Assembly (NCBI RefSeq): GCF_947258925.1
Contig: NZ_CAMYKG010000012.1
Span: forward strand, 1 to 64,000
Origin: an uncultured Eudoraea sp.
GTDB lineage: Bacteria > Bacteroidota > Bacteroidia > Flavobacteriales > Flavobacteriaceae
Length of the DNA stretch: 64,000 nucleotides
Reading direction: 5' to 3'
Position 1 is the first letter of the stretch. Every line of letters begins with the position of its first letter. Under the pieces are notes generated by a model. That model worked only from the letters and a program-made list of their open reading frames with translations, was not told the DNA's origin and ran no database searches. The position numbers were made by a program, and so were the translations under genes. This document shows, piece after piece, positions 1 through 9,062 of the stretch.

Positions 1-327
1 AGATTCGGTCATTCCTTTTAAAAGGGTATAGCCCGGGATTTTAGACAGCACTTTTGCTTCAATCCATTTCTTTAATTCGTTGGCTTTTTTTGTTTTGGCA
101 AATAAACCCGCTATAAAACAAAACAGTAATAGTACCAATAAAGCGATTATCCGGGATACGGTTATTCCTGCGACTGTTTCAACCGGAATCAAATCCGAAA
201 TGGGTGCGACCAGTTTTCGCAAAATATCCAGGACCTTGTCAATAATTAAAATGAGCAATACCAAAGGGATTACAAGAAAAAACCCTCCAATCAGGGTCGT
301 TTTAACAAAGGATATAATACTTTTCAT
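1..327 (-). CDS. DUF502-like integral membrane protein, N-terminal part (continues beyond window start)
   Basis: Reverse complement from 327 reads MKSIISFVKTTLIGGFFLVIPLVLLILIIDKVLDILRKLVAPISDLIPVETVAGITVSRI..., open to the window edge; the + strand ORF 80-331 is antisense. Confidence 0.7.
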   Translation of the reverse strand, partial: MKSIISFVKTTLIGGFFLVIPLVLLILIIDKVLDILRKLVAPISDLIPVETVAGITVSRIIALLVLLLFCFIAGLFAKTKKANELKKWIEAKVLSKIPGYTLLKGMTES

Positions 328-423
328 ATAAGTAATTTTGGAAATTATATAAAGCTTGTAATGATTAGGTCAATTTCGTAAAAATATTCCTAATGACAAC
401 AAAGCCATTGTTTATCAACTTCG

Positions 424-1416
424 TTATTCCAAATCATCATCTACAATGATCGAAACATTTCCCGTTTTTTGACCTTTTTCTACATATCTAAACGCCTCAG
501 GAATCTTCTCAAAAGGATAAGACCTGTCAATTACGGTTTTAAATTTACCCTCTTCCACCAATTTTTTGATTAAAAGGATACTACGCCTGATATTTGGTGG
601 ATAAGGAAATTTTACTTTTTTTCCTTTCTGGCCCGGGAGTTTTCCGAATAACGCTGAAACGAGAGCATAAAAGAGATTTTGAGACCAGGGCCCCAATTCA
701 GATGAGATATAAACTCCGCCAGGATTTAAGATACCCTTGCATTTGCCAAACGTACTTTTACCCACAGTATCAAAAACGTAATCGAATTTTTCAGGATCTT
801 TTGTAAAATCTTCTATTGTATAATCAATGACTTTCTTTGCCCCTAATGATTTCACCAATTCTAAATTTTTAGTGTTGCATACCCCGGTTATTTCTGCCTC
901 ATAATAACTGAGTAATTGTACTGTTGCCGTTCCAATGCCTCCGGAAGCCCCATTCACCATTACTTTCTGGCCTTTAACCATATCTACCTTGTTGATGATG
1001 TTATAGGCGTAATGTGCTCCTTCAATACTGGTTGCAGCCTGCTGATAAGTGTAGTCTTCAGGAATAGTGGAAACACCTTTGTCTTCTGAAATCACCAAAT
1101 ATTCGGCATATGAACTCAAAACACTATCGTCGAACCCAAAAACCCTGTCTCCTTCTTTAAATGAAGTTACAGCAGGACCAAGTTTAACCACATCACCAGC
1201 GAATTCCGTTCCCATCACGATCTTTTTTGGTTTAAAAAGACCCATTGTAAAGCGCATAATAAATGGTTTTGCCCTGAGGTTAGCACAGTCTGTTCTATTA
1301 ACCGAGGTAGCTCTCACCTTAACAAGAATTTCATTATTCTTGGGTTCTGGTTGCTTTATCTTACGTAGTTGCAACACATCTGGAGATCCATATTGCGTAT
1401 ACACAATGGCCTTCAT
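424..1416 (-). CDS. NAD(P)-dependent medium-chain alcohol dehydrogenase / quinone oxidoreductase
   Basis: MKAIVYTQYGSPDVLQL..., nucleotide-binding NGASGGIGTATVQL. Confidence 0.88.
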   Translation of the reverse strand: MKAIVYTQYGSPDVLQLRKIKQPEPKNNEILVKVRATSVNRTDCANLRAKPFIMRFTMGLFKPKKIVMGTEFAGDVVKLGPAVTSFKEGDRVFGFDDSVLSSYAEYLVISEDKGVSTIPEDYTYQQAATSIEGAHYAYNIINKVDMVKGQKVMVNGASGGIGTATVQLLSYYEAEITGVCNTKNLELVKSLGAKKVIDYTIEDFTKDPEKFDYVFDTVGKSTFGKCKGILNPGGVYISSELGPWSQNLFYALVSALFGKLPGQKGKKVKFPYPPNIRRSILLIKKLVEEGKFKTVIDRSYPFEKIPEAFRYVEKGQKTGNVSIIVDDDLE

Positions 1417-1425
1417 ATTCGACTA

Positions 1426-1890
1426 TTAATTTTGAGTGGCAGGAAGCATATTGCGAATCGCACTTATTTTCCAGTCCCCCGATTCATGAACTACTATAAA
1501 TGTACTCCACATTTTTCGGCTCATACCATCCATATTTTGAATTACATAGCGAGCATCGACTATTCCACAATGTGGATTTAAAAACCGGATATTTTCAATT
1601 TGCAGTGTTCTTGTACCGGGATTCTTCACTGAGCTTTGCGACATACCCTTCATGGATTCTTCTTTACCTTTTCTCCATTTCCCGGAAGAAACCAATTGGT
1701 CAATATCGTTTGTCAAAATGCGCCCCAATAGCATGCTATCTTTTTGTTGTCTTGCTATAGTGTAGTTATCAATCAGGGTTTTAATAGCCTTTTCCCGGGT
1801 TATCGTGGGTTCAATTTCCTGAGCATAAACGTAAACCATCGTCGATAAATTGAATAACAGTAGAAAGAAAATTTTGTTCATTATTTGCAA
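1426..1890 (-). CDS. secreted NTF2-like/SnoaL-like (DUF4440-type) protein
   Basis: Signal peptide plus NTF2-like pattern. Confidence 0.6.
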   Translation of the reverse strand: MQIMNKIFFLLLFNLSTMVYVYAQEIEPTITREKAIKTLIDNYTIARQQKDSMLLGRILTNDIDQLVSSGKWRKGKEESMKGMSQSSVKNPGTRTLQIENIRFLNPHCGIVDARYVIQNMDGMSRKMWSTFIVVHESGDWKISAIRNMLPATQN

Positions 1891-1944
1891 TGTTTTCTAA
1901 TAGTTCCGATCTGCATCCTTATTGCCAAACTAAAATTTCTTTTA

Positions 1945-2694
1945 TTATGCTAATTTATTTTTTAGTTCATCAAAGCTGATAAGGTTCAGGCTCTGTTTCC
2001 TGTTTTTATCCAAAACCTTGTATTCATAAAAAGGATTGGTGTTATCCATACTCTTCCCTATCGGATGTTTTTTAGATAAAATACCAACTCCCCAATCCGT
2101 ATCAATACAACATGAATATAAACCGGAATTAGAACGCCATTTTAAAAAGGCCTTCCAGGTAGTTCCGTTCCAATACCCGCTCGCCGGAGAATTCGTGTAC
2201 TGATAGTCTTCCCTTGCATGCCATTCGGTGGGAGGGTTGCAGTCATGAAGGACTATAAAACCGTCATCTTTAATATAAGCTAATGAATTTTTGATGTCCA
2301 GGTCTACTTGCTCTGCCAGATGCAAGCCATCAATAAAAATAACATCAAATCTTATATCCTTGGAAAGAATTTCATTGTTATTTAGTTTATCAAAGAAACT
2401 ATCACTGGTAATCTTAAAATCTATTGTTTTTTCTTTGTATTCCACACCCGGGTCTACACTATACTTCGTGGAAGCATTTATATGATTATAATTGTCCGCC
2501 GGATTTCGGACTCCTATTTCCAAATAGCAAGTTTCACCCTTAAATTTTGATAATAAAAAATTTATAACCTCTGTTCTTTTGGGAGTTTTTTTGAGTTCTA
2601 ACCTGGTTTTTTCTAGTGTGATTTTATGAATAGGGTCATTTACTACACGTTTCCCGTGTTTATTGTAGTTTTTTAATTTTTTGAAAATGTTCAT
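1945..2694 (-). CDS. class I SAM-dependent methyltransferase (Methyltransf_24-like)
   Basis: CYLEIGVRNPADNYNHINAS..., DVIFIDGLHLAEQVDLDI, IVLHDCNPP. Confidence 0.7.
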   Translation of the reverse strand: MNIFKKLKNYNKHGKRVVNDPIHKITLEKTRLELKKTPKRTEVINFLLSKFKGETCYLEIGVRNPADNYNHINASTKYSVDPGVEYKEKTIDFKITSDSFFDKLNNNEILSKDIRFDVIFIDGLHLAEQVDLDIKNSLAYIKDDGFIVLHDCNPPTEWHAREDYQYTNSPASGYWNGTTWKAFLKWRSNSGLYSCCIDTDWGVGILSKKHPIGKSMDNTNPFYEYKVLDKNRKQSLNLISFDELKNKLA

Positions 2695-2704
2695 AATAAG
2701 CGTA

Positions 2705-5700
2705 TTATCTGTCAGGGTTGTATATCAAACTTGATTGATTACTCTTTTTTTGCAGTTCCTCGAGGTTGTTCTGTAATGTTGTATACCTTTCTAAAGCATC
2801 TTTCCCTATTTCCTGATCTGCCTTGTTCATCATATTATATAAATATTTTATTTGGCTTATCAACATGGGTTGCTGGTAAATGCCTTCCCTGGTATTTAGA
2901 CTTTCCAGAATTACGCTGATTTGTTCTGCTTCTTTTGTTTTCCCATTCGCCTCCAATGTTTTCTTTTGTTCTTCCAGGTCTTCTGCCATAGACAAAGCTC
3001 TATTTAACAAGTCCAGGATATTTAATTGAAATCTAACTTGCTTTCCTATAATTTCTTCGGAGATTCCCGATTCCTCAACCCTTGGATCAACTTTTATTTC
3101 GAAGGTCTGTGCGAGTATTTTGTCATCAATGGTTAGTTTAATTGTATACATACCCGGTTTTACAATTGGACCGTTTTTATAGCGATCCTCCACTTTTTCA
3201 CTCCATGGCCCTTTAGCCCTCATGTCCCATTTAAAACGATTATAGCCTTTTTGGGCCTTAAATTTGTCGGAAACCCTTACATCCAGGAATTCCGTGCTCA
3301 TATCCCTTTTAACACTATCCTTTGAAAAGTTAGTGGTATCGCTCATAAAGGTATTCAGAATAACTTTCTTTTCGTCCAGAATTTCCAATTTGATTGGCTT
3401 GTTCACTTCTGATTTTAAATAATAATCAATATTGATTCCCGGAATAGGATACTTAGGGTTTTTACTGTTACGTGCACCAGACGGGGAACGATATCGAATG
3501 CCGTCATTTGGTTTGAACAAGACATGATTAGTAGTTTTATCTAAATTACCCTGTCTTAAAAGGTTCATATCTTCCAGGATCCAGAATCCTCGCCCCATAG
3601 TTGCCAAAACCAGATCACCCCTATGAATTTTCAAGTCGGTTACCGGTGTAGTCGGTAAGTTTTGTTGAAACGCCTGCCATGTTTTGCCATCATTTAGTGA
3701 AATAAAAATTCCATATTCTGTACCTGCAAATAATAAACCTTCCTTCACTGGATCTTCACGCACTACCCTTGTGGGATATTCTTGAGGGATGCCATTGTTA
3801 CCGGTTGTAAGCAACTCCCAGGATTTACCATAATTATTGGTTTTATAGATATAAGAATTGCGATCACCGAGTTGATATCGCAGAACACAGATATAGGCTT
3901 TTGCAGGATCATGTTTTGAGGGTTCAACGGCATCTATACGTCCACCTGGAGGAAGATTTTTTGGTGTAACATTTTTCCATGTTTTACCTCCATTCCTGCT
4001 CATATGCACCGGACCATCATTGGCGCCTACCCAAAGCAGGCCTTTTTCAATAACAGATTCCTGTATGGCATAGATCGTACTATAGAACTCTTCACCGGTA
4101 ATATCTCGTGTAATAGGACTCCCTGAAATTACCTGTTTGTCGGCTTCAAAAGCCGTAAGGTCAGGTGAAATAATTTTCCAGGATTTACCCTCGTCTGTGG
4201 TTTTGTGCACATACTGAGAGGTATGGTAAATGACATTTGGATTATGCGGAGAAACAAGAATAGGGGACACCCTTTGAAATCTGAATTTAAGATCTATTGG
4301 GTTGTGCCCATACATATTGGATGCTCCTACGTAAAAGGACTTTTCTGTTCCGGTTTTTTTATTATAAACCGTAAAACGACCTTTACAATTGGAGTAGACG
4401 ATGTCAGGGTTTGTTGGATGAGGTACCGCAGGCCCTGTTTCACAGCCACCTGTATTTATAATATAACCAATTCCTGCTGCCTGAATACCATAAGGAGGCA
4501 TACTTGGGACCGCTACTGTTGAATAGTTATCTTGCTGTCCACCATAAAGCCAGTAAGGATATTGGTTATCTACTTCAACCTGGTAAATTTCTGAAGTGGG
4601 CTGGTTGAATTGGGTGGACCAGCTCTTACCCCCATTATGGGTTACATTAGCCCCGCCGTCATTGGCTTGAATGAATAAATCCGTGTTTTCAGGGTTTATC
4701 CACATATCGTGATTATCTCCATGCGGAACAGTAAGGGAAACCCAGGTTTTACCTCTGTCTGAAGATTTCATGTAGTCTGTGGCCATACTATAAATAACAT
4801 CCGGATTTTGCGGGTCTACTTTTATGTTTGTATAATAAAATGGCCTTGTACGTATCTTTTTATGATCAGATACTTGATTAAAAGCATTGCCGTTATCTTC
4901 GGAAATATATAGTCCGCCTTCCTTCTCAGGTGCTTCAACCAGGGCATAGAGCAAGCTGGGATCTGCCCGACAAACCTCAAGATCTATTTTGCCAATCAGC
5001 TTTGATGGAAGACCAGTTTCAAGTTTGCTCCAGTTTTTGCCTGCGTCAACAGATTTATAAATCCCGCCTTCTTCAGGTGTACCCCCACTAATTATTGTCC
5101 AGGGTTTACGTTCCGCTTTCCAGGCCGCTGCATAAATGATATTGGGGTTATTGGGCATCATCTCTATATCCGAGATTCCTGTATTGTCAGAAATAAACAG
5201 AATTTTGTCCCAAGTTTTACCCCCATCTGTAGTTTTATAAAGGCCTCGTTCAGAATTTGATTCAAACGCACGTCCAATAGCGGCCACATATACCGTATTT
5301 GGATCGTCTGGATGAATGCGCACAGCTCCTATCTGTCCAACTTCTGAAAGCCCTATTTCTTGCCATGTTTCTCCGGCATCTATAGATTTATACATGCCCA
5401 TACCTTCAATAAGGTTGCTGCGTAAACCGTCAGATCCGGTTCCAATATAAACTATGTTTGGATCTTTTTGGGATACTGCGATACTTCCTATAGAAGGTGT
5501 TTTAAAAAAGCCATCGGAGACATTGGACCAGCTAGTCCCATAGTCATTGGATTTCCAAACACCACCTCCTGTTGCACCTAAATAGAAGGTGGAAGGTTGT
5601 GAAGTAATCCCGGCTACCGCCGTAACCCTACCACCTCGGTATGGACCCACATTGCGGTATTCCATTGAAGAAAAATCCTGGGCATGCAGGACACAAAAAT

Positions 5701-5755
5701 TTGCTGATAACAAACCAAAAGTAAAGGCGAGAAATAATGGTCTTAAAATATTCAT
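2705..5755 (-). CDS. VPS10/sortilin-like BNR-repeat beta-propeller exported protein
   Basis: Repeated SxDxGxTW motifs (YGTSWSNVSDG, DAGETWQEIG, DGGKTWDKI, DRGKTWVSL), signal peptide. Confidence 0.85.
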   Translation of the reverse strand: MNILRPLFLAFTFGLLSANFCVLHAQDFSSMEYRNVGPYRGGRVTAVAGITSQPSTFYLGATGGGVWKSNDYGTSWSNVSDGFFKTPSIGSIAVSQKDPNIVYIGTGSDGLRSNLIEGMGMYKSIDAGETWQEIGLSEVGQIGAVRIHPDDPNTVYVAAIGRAFESNSERGLYKTTDGGKTWDKILFISDNTGISDIEMMPNNPNIIYAAAWKAERKPWTIISGGTPEEGGIYKSVDAGKNWSKLETGLPSKLIGKIDLEVCRADPSLLYALVEAPEKEGGLYISEDNGNAFNQVSDHKKIRTRPFYYTNIKVDPQNPDVIYSMATDYMKSSDRGKTWVSLTVPHGDNHDMWINPENTDLFIQANDGGANVTHNGGKSWSTQFNQPTSEIYQVEVDNQYPYWLYGGQQDNYSTVAVPSMPPYGIQAAGIGYIINTGGCETGPAVPHPTNPDIVYSNCKGRFTVYNKKTGTEKSFYVGASNMYGHNPIDLKFRFQRVSPILVSPHNPNVIYHTSQYVHKTTDEGKSWKIISPDLTAFEADKQVISGSPITRDITGEEFYSTIYAIQESVIEKGLLWVGANDGPVHMSRNGGKTWKNVTPKNLPPGGRIDAVEPSKHDPAKAYICVLRYQLGDRNSYIYKTNNYGKSWELLTTGNNGIPQEYPTRVVREDPVKEGLLFAGTEYGIFISLNDGKTWQAFQQNLPTTPVTDLKIHRGDLVLATMGRGFWILEDMNLLRQGNLDKTTNHVLFKPNDGIRYRSPSGARNSKNPKYPIPGINIDYYLKSEVNKPIKLEILDEKKVILNTFMSDTTNFSKDSVKRDMSTEFLDVRVSDKFKAQKGYNRFKWDMRAKGPWSEKVEDRYKNGPIVKPGMYTIKLTIDDKILAQTFEIKVDPRVEESGISEEIIGKQVRFQLNILDLLNRALSMAEDLEEQKKTLEANGKTKEAEQISVILESLNTREGIYQQPMLISQIKYLYNMMNKADQEIGKDALERYTTLQNNLEELQKKSNQSSLIYNPDR

Positions 5756-5921
5756 TTACTAAAATTGAGCTCTAAAAAAGTATGGGATAATAATTTAAAG
5801 ACCGGAAAGATAAATTCCTTTGATCATTTTTCCTACTACTTTTGATGATTATAAGCACATAATTTTTCAATCCATCAGATCAATAAAACATTTTAAATAC
5901 ATGTGCTTATACAACCCGATT

Positions 5922-6569
5922 TTAAGAAGGGAACCTTTTTTTAATGAATTTAATTTGTCCATTGTGATTGGATTCATGTTCACAAACATGAAACCATTTA
6001 CAGTAATTATTGGTGGGTTGTTCCTGGAAAAATGGCTCGGACTTGTTAAGCCATTCATCATTTCTTTGGGCAAATTCTTCCTTGGTAACTTCTCTTACCT
6101 CATTCAATTTAGAGATATAATACTCTATTTCATTGCCTTTAATCTGATCTCGACCTTTTTTACCCAATCCCATGGGTACATCCCATTCCTTTTTTATTTC
6201 CTCACTCCAGCTACCCCAGGCCAACTCTTCAAAGGTGTTTAATTGATAATACTTTTCAGTAGCGGCCAGGTGCAGTAACATTGCACCAATAGAATTTGAT
6301 TGGTCATCAATTTGATAATCCAGTTGTTCCACGGTTAAATCTTTAACACTATAAATCAACCATGTCCGCATCATGGTCATGGTAGACAAAAGCGTGCCTA
6401 TCTGGGGAGCATAACCTTCTTTGGGACCAATAATATAAAGCCCTTCAGTGTTGGTATTTGATCTTTCATGTGCCAGACTCAATAAAGGACTTGAGATAAG
6501 TCCTGCGGTTAGGATAGTAGACCCTTTAATGAATTTTCTCCTGTTCGTTTGGTCATTGTTGATTTTCAT
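5922..6569 (-). CDS. DinB-family (DUF664-like) protein with Tat-like signal
   Basis: NRRKFIKGSTILTAG N-terminus; LLHLAATEKYYQ and HESNHNGQIKFIKKR. Confidence 0.7.
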   Translation of the reverse strand: MKINNDQTNRRKFIKGSTILTAGLISSPLLSLAHERSNTNTEGLYIIGPKEGYAPQIGTLLSTMTMMRTWLIYSVKDLTVEQLDYQIDDQSNSIGAMLLHLAATEKYYQLNTFEELAWGSWSEEIKKEWDVPMGLGKKGRDQIKGNEIEYYISKLNEVREVTKEEFAQRNDEWLNKSEPFFQEQPTNNYCKWFHVCEHESNHNGQIKFIKKRFPS

Positions 6570-6611
6570 AGTACTAAGAAATTAAGTTGATTTATTGGAT
6601 AGGTAGGGGGA

Positions 6612-6698
6612 TTATTGATCTGAATTCTCCTTTTGTTCATTCTTTTTTGATACAGCACCAATTGCAATACCGGCACCGATCTGGTTTTTATGTTTCAT
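6612..6698 (-). CDS. putative 28-aa small ORF
   Basis: Reads MKHKNQIGAGIAIGAVSKKNEQKENSDQ*; below the ORF track size cutoff. Confidence 0.25.
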   Translation of the reverse strand: MKHKNQIGAGIAIGAVSKKNEQKENSDQ

Positions 6699-6796
6699 AG
6701 ATTGATGTTTATAGTTGGCTGAACTAAACTTTAATAAATGACTTATAAGATACTAAATTCCTGATGATACAGGTTCGAATAATTCAAAATAGGAAG

Positions 6797-8758
6797 TTAA
6801 GCTTCTGTACGCTCTAATTCGAGCCTATACTTTTTTAAAGCCAACAATGAGAAATAGCGTTTGTAATTCCTGTAGGAAACCATTGTTGTCTTATAAAATA
6901 ACCCGGTTATAGGTTGAACGGGCCAGTCGCCATCTTCCTGTTGCTGATCAATAAGCCAATTTATCGCTTTTAATAGTCTGGGGTCTTTGGCATAACCCCC
7001 ATTTAATAATGCGAGTATGCTCCAGGCTGTCTGATCTACCACACTTGCCCTGGCTTGGATGTAATGTCTTGCCAGGGCGGTCTCCTGTGCTTCACCCCAA
7101 CCGCCATCTTCTTTTTGTTTAGACCAAAGGTAGGTACAAGCATTCTGTATTGCCTTATGATCTTTGGGCAACCCATACATGGTCAGCCCTTCAAGAACAA
7201 AACAAATGCCATAGGTAAAACAGAGGCCCCAAAGGGCTTCCCAGCTTCCGTCTTTGTATTGCGAATTCAGCAAGTATTTTACCGCCCGTTCCATTGCTTT
7301 TTCCATTTCTATTGTGAACAAATGGGGCCGGCTTTGTTTTATTCGCATAAAACATTGAATAATACTGGCTGTGCATTCTACATAGGAATGGTCAACCATA
7401 ATATCAACAAATACATTTGCTGCGTTGAACCACTCCAGTTTAGGGCTCCCAATGGCTTTGTCCACGCTGGTCCACCCACCATCATCTCCCTGAAGTAGCA
7501 TAATAAAATCAATAGCCATTATAATTCTTTCATCAGATAGTATTTCGTCTCCCAAGCCCTCAGTTTCCAAAAGGGCTTTAACAGCCTCAGCCGTGCAATC
7601 AGATACTACCCAGCCATTATCCAGGTAACTGAAAGTCCAACCACCTGCTCGGGGTAGGCGATGGTATTTAAAAGGATCTTTGAGTTCTTTCATGACCTGG
7701 TTATCCATCAGAAATTTACGGGTCCTTAGGGTTATTGGATTTAACAATGGATCAGTACAATCCTTACCTATAGCCTGTAAAAAGAACCCATTATCCCAGG
7801 TATAGGTATTCGTAAATCCCTGCATTAATATTTCATCTTCACTCTCCCATAGGTATAAAGGAAGTTTTTCCCATGATTTATCCAATTTCTCCTGTTCTCC
7901 CCTAAAATGGTACACCAAAGTATTGTAAACGGCATTAACAGGAGCTTGCCTTATAAACGAAGAATTTTCATCTTCATATTCAATATGTTCATATACCAAT
8001 GCAAGCGCCTTCTTTTTAATGAATTTGGGAATGATAGGATCTATTCTTTTTATCCACCACATTGAAATTTTGAATATTCGCGTTTCGGGGAAGATATTAT
8101 CCGTATCTGCAAATGTTCCTCTGTGCTTGGCAAAGTTTATCTTTTCGTAATCTTCCTTGTATAATTCCTTTCTTAGTTGCAGAATTAGTTCATCCGGTTC
8201 AATTTTAAGGCGCTCCCTGTAGAAGTAGCACATAGGCAAATAGATAATCCTTACATAGCCCGAGATTTTTCTAGGGTGAAAGGGAAACCAGCTGGGAAGT
8301 ATATAAAGTTCCGGAGGTACCGGGGCAACCCCCTTATAGGAATACAAATTTAAAAATGAAAGGATAAATTTACACCAACTTGCCGCATACAGGGGTCCGC
8401 CTTTTTCATGTATCCAATTCAAAGCATTTTTTAATTCAGTCTCTGTAGCTGAATGACCCAAAAAACGCAAGGCCACATAATTTATTACACTGGTAAAAAT
8501 TGTGCCTACCTTGGATTCCTGATGCATTCCAAAACTTCCATCAGGCAATTGATGCCTGAGGATATAATTACTCATTTTAGTTCTTGTTGCGGTGCTCATG
8601 GGCTGCCCGCATATTCTCATAGCAAAAATGTACAGGGGTAATAGGAAAAATGGGCCATCATAGGGAACTGGCCAGGTTCCTTCCGGGGTTTGATTAGCCG
8701 CCATCCACTTATAAACTTTACGAATAGCTTGCTCTATTTTATGCTTTGGGTTGGTCAT
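6797..8758 (-). CDS. osc: oxidosqualene cyclase (lanosterol/arborinol-synthase-type triterpene cyclase)
   Basis: OSC catalytic VSDCTAEA (codons 387-391, 7586-7600) rather than the SHC DXDD; FVDIMVDHSYVECTAS, DGSWEALWGLCFTYG, DGDWPVQPITGLFYKTTMVSYRNYKRYFSLLALKKY; QW-type repeats. Confidence 0.95.
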   Translation of the reverse strand: MTNPKHKIEQAIRKVYKWMAANQTPEGTWPVPYDGPFFLLPLYIFAMRICGQPMSTATRTKMSNYILRHQLPDGSFGMHQESKVGTIFTSVINYVALRFLGHSATETELKNALNWIHEKGGPLYAASWCKFILSFLNLYSYKGVAPVPPELYILPSWFPFHPRKISGYVRIIYLPMCYFYRERLKIEPDELILQLRKELYKEDYEKINFAKHRGTFADTDNIFPETRIFKISMWWIKRIDPIIPKFIKKKALALVYEHIEYEDENSSFIRQAPVNAVYNTLVYHFRGEQEKLDKSWEKLPLYLWESEDEILMQGFTNTYTWDNGFFLQAIGKDCTDPLLNPITLRTRKFLMDNQVMKELKDPFKYHRLPRAGGWTFSYLDNGWVVSDCTAEAVKALLETEGLGDEILSDERIIMAIDFIMLLQGDDGGWTSVDKAIGSPKLEWFNAANVFVDIMVDHSYVECTASIIQCFMRIKQSRPHLFTIEMEKAMERAVKYLLNSQYKDGSWEALWGLCFTYGICFVLEGLTMYGLPKDHKAIQNACTYLWSKQKEDGGWGEAQETALARHYIQARASVVDQTAWSILALLNGGYAKDPRLLKAINWLIDQQQEDGDWPVQPITGLFYKTTMVSYRNYKRYFSLLALKKYRLELERTEA

Positions 8759-8849
8759 TAATGAAAAACAAATTATAATTTACGGCAATTAATTTAGTGG
8801 CCCATGATTAAGCTAATAATAAACTATATAGCAGATATTAATTCCATTG

Positions 8850-8857
8850 CAAATATA
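8850..8857 (-). promoter_or_regulatory. candidate -7 element TATATTTG for the oxidosqualene cyclase gene
   Basis: Matches Bacteroidetes TAnnTTTG on the minus strand about 92 nt upstream of the ATG; no convincing -33 TTG. Confidence 0.35.
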
Positions 8858-8954
8858 ATTCAATTTAGTTTTTAGTTCTGTTTTTTACAGGTTTGTATAC
8901 ACCTGCTAAGGAATAAAAAACAATAGATTTTTTTCAAGTTTATCTTTAATGCAA

Positions 8955-8962
8955 TACCTTTG
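8955..8962 (+). promoter_or_regulatory. candidate -7 element TACCTTTG for the squalene monooxygenase gene
   Basis: Matches TAnnTTTG upstream of 9063; -33 TTG not evident. Confidence 0.35.
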
Positions 8963-8969
8963 TCTCATT

Positions 8970-8990
8970 AGCTTATACATTGTATAAGCT
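8970..8990. promoter_or_regulatory. perfect palindrome AGCTTATACA-T-TGTATAAGCT, candidate operator
   Basis: 10-bp perfect arms around one base, just downstream of the candidate -7 at 8955-8962 in the divergent intergenic region. Confidence 0.6.
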
Positions 8991-9062
8991 GTTTTCATGA
9001 AAGCTAAGGTGCAATCAGGGAAAACAGCCATAACTAAATGTAATGATATTTAGAAAAGACAA

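Noticed and set aside
80-331. + strand 83-aa ORF
   Set aside because: Antisense to a convincing DUF502-like membrane protein on the minus strand
5820-6242. + strand 140-aa ORF
   Set aside because: Antisense over the DinB-family gene; composition is a shadow of the real CDS
6797-8758. Annotation as squalene-hopene cyclase
   Set aside because: Has the OSC DCTAE motif with no DXDDTA, and is paired with squalene monooxygenase
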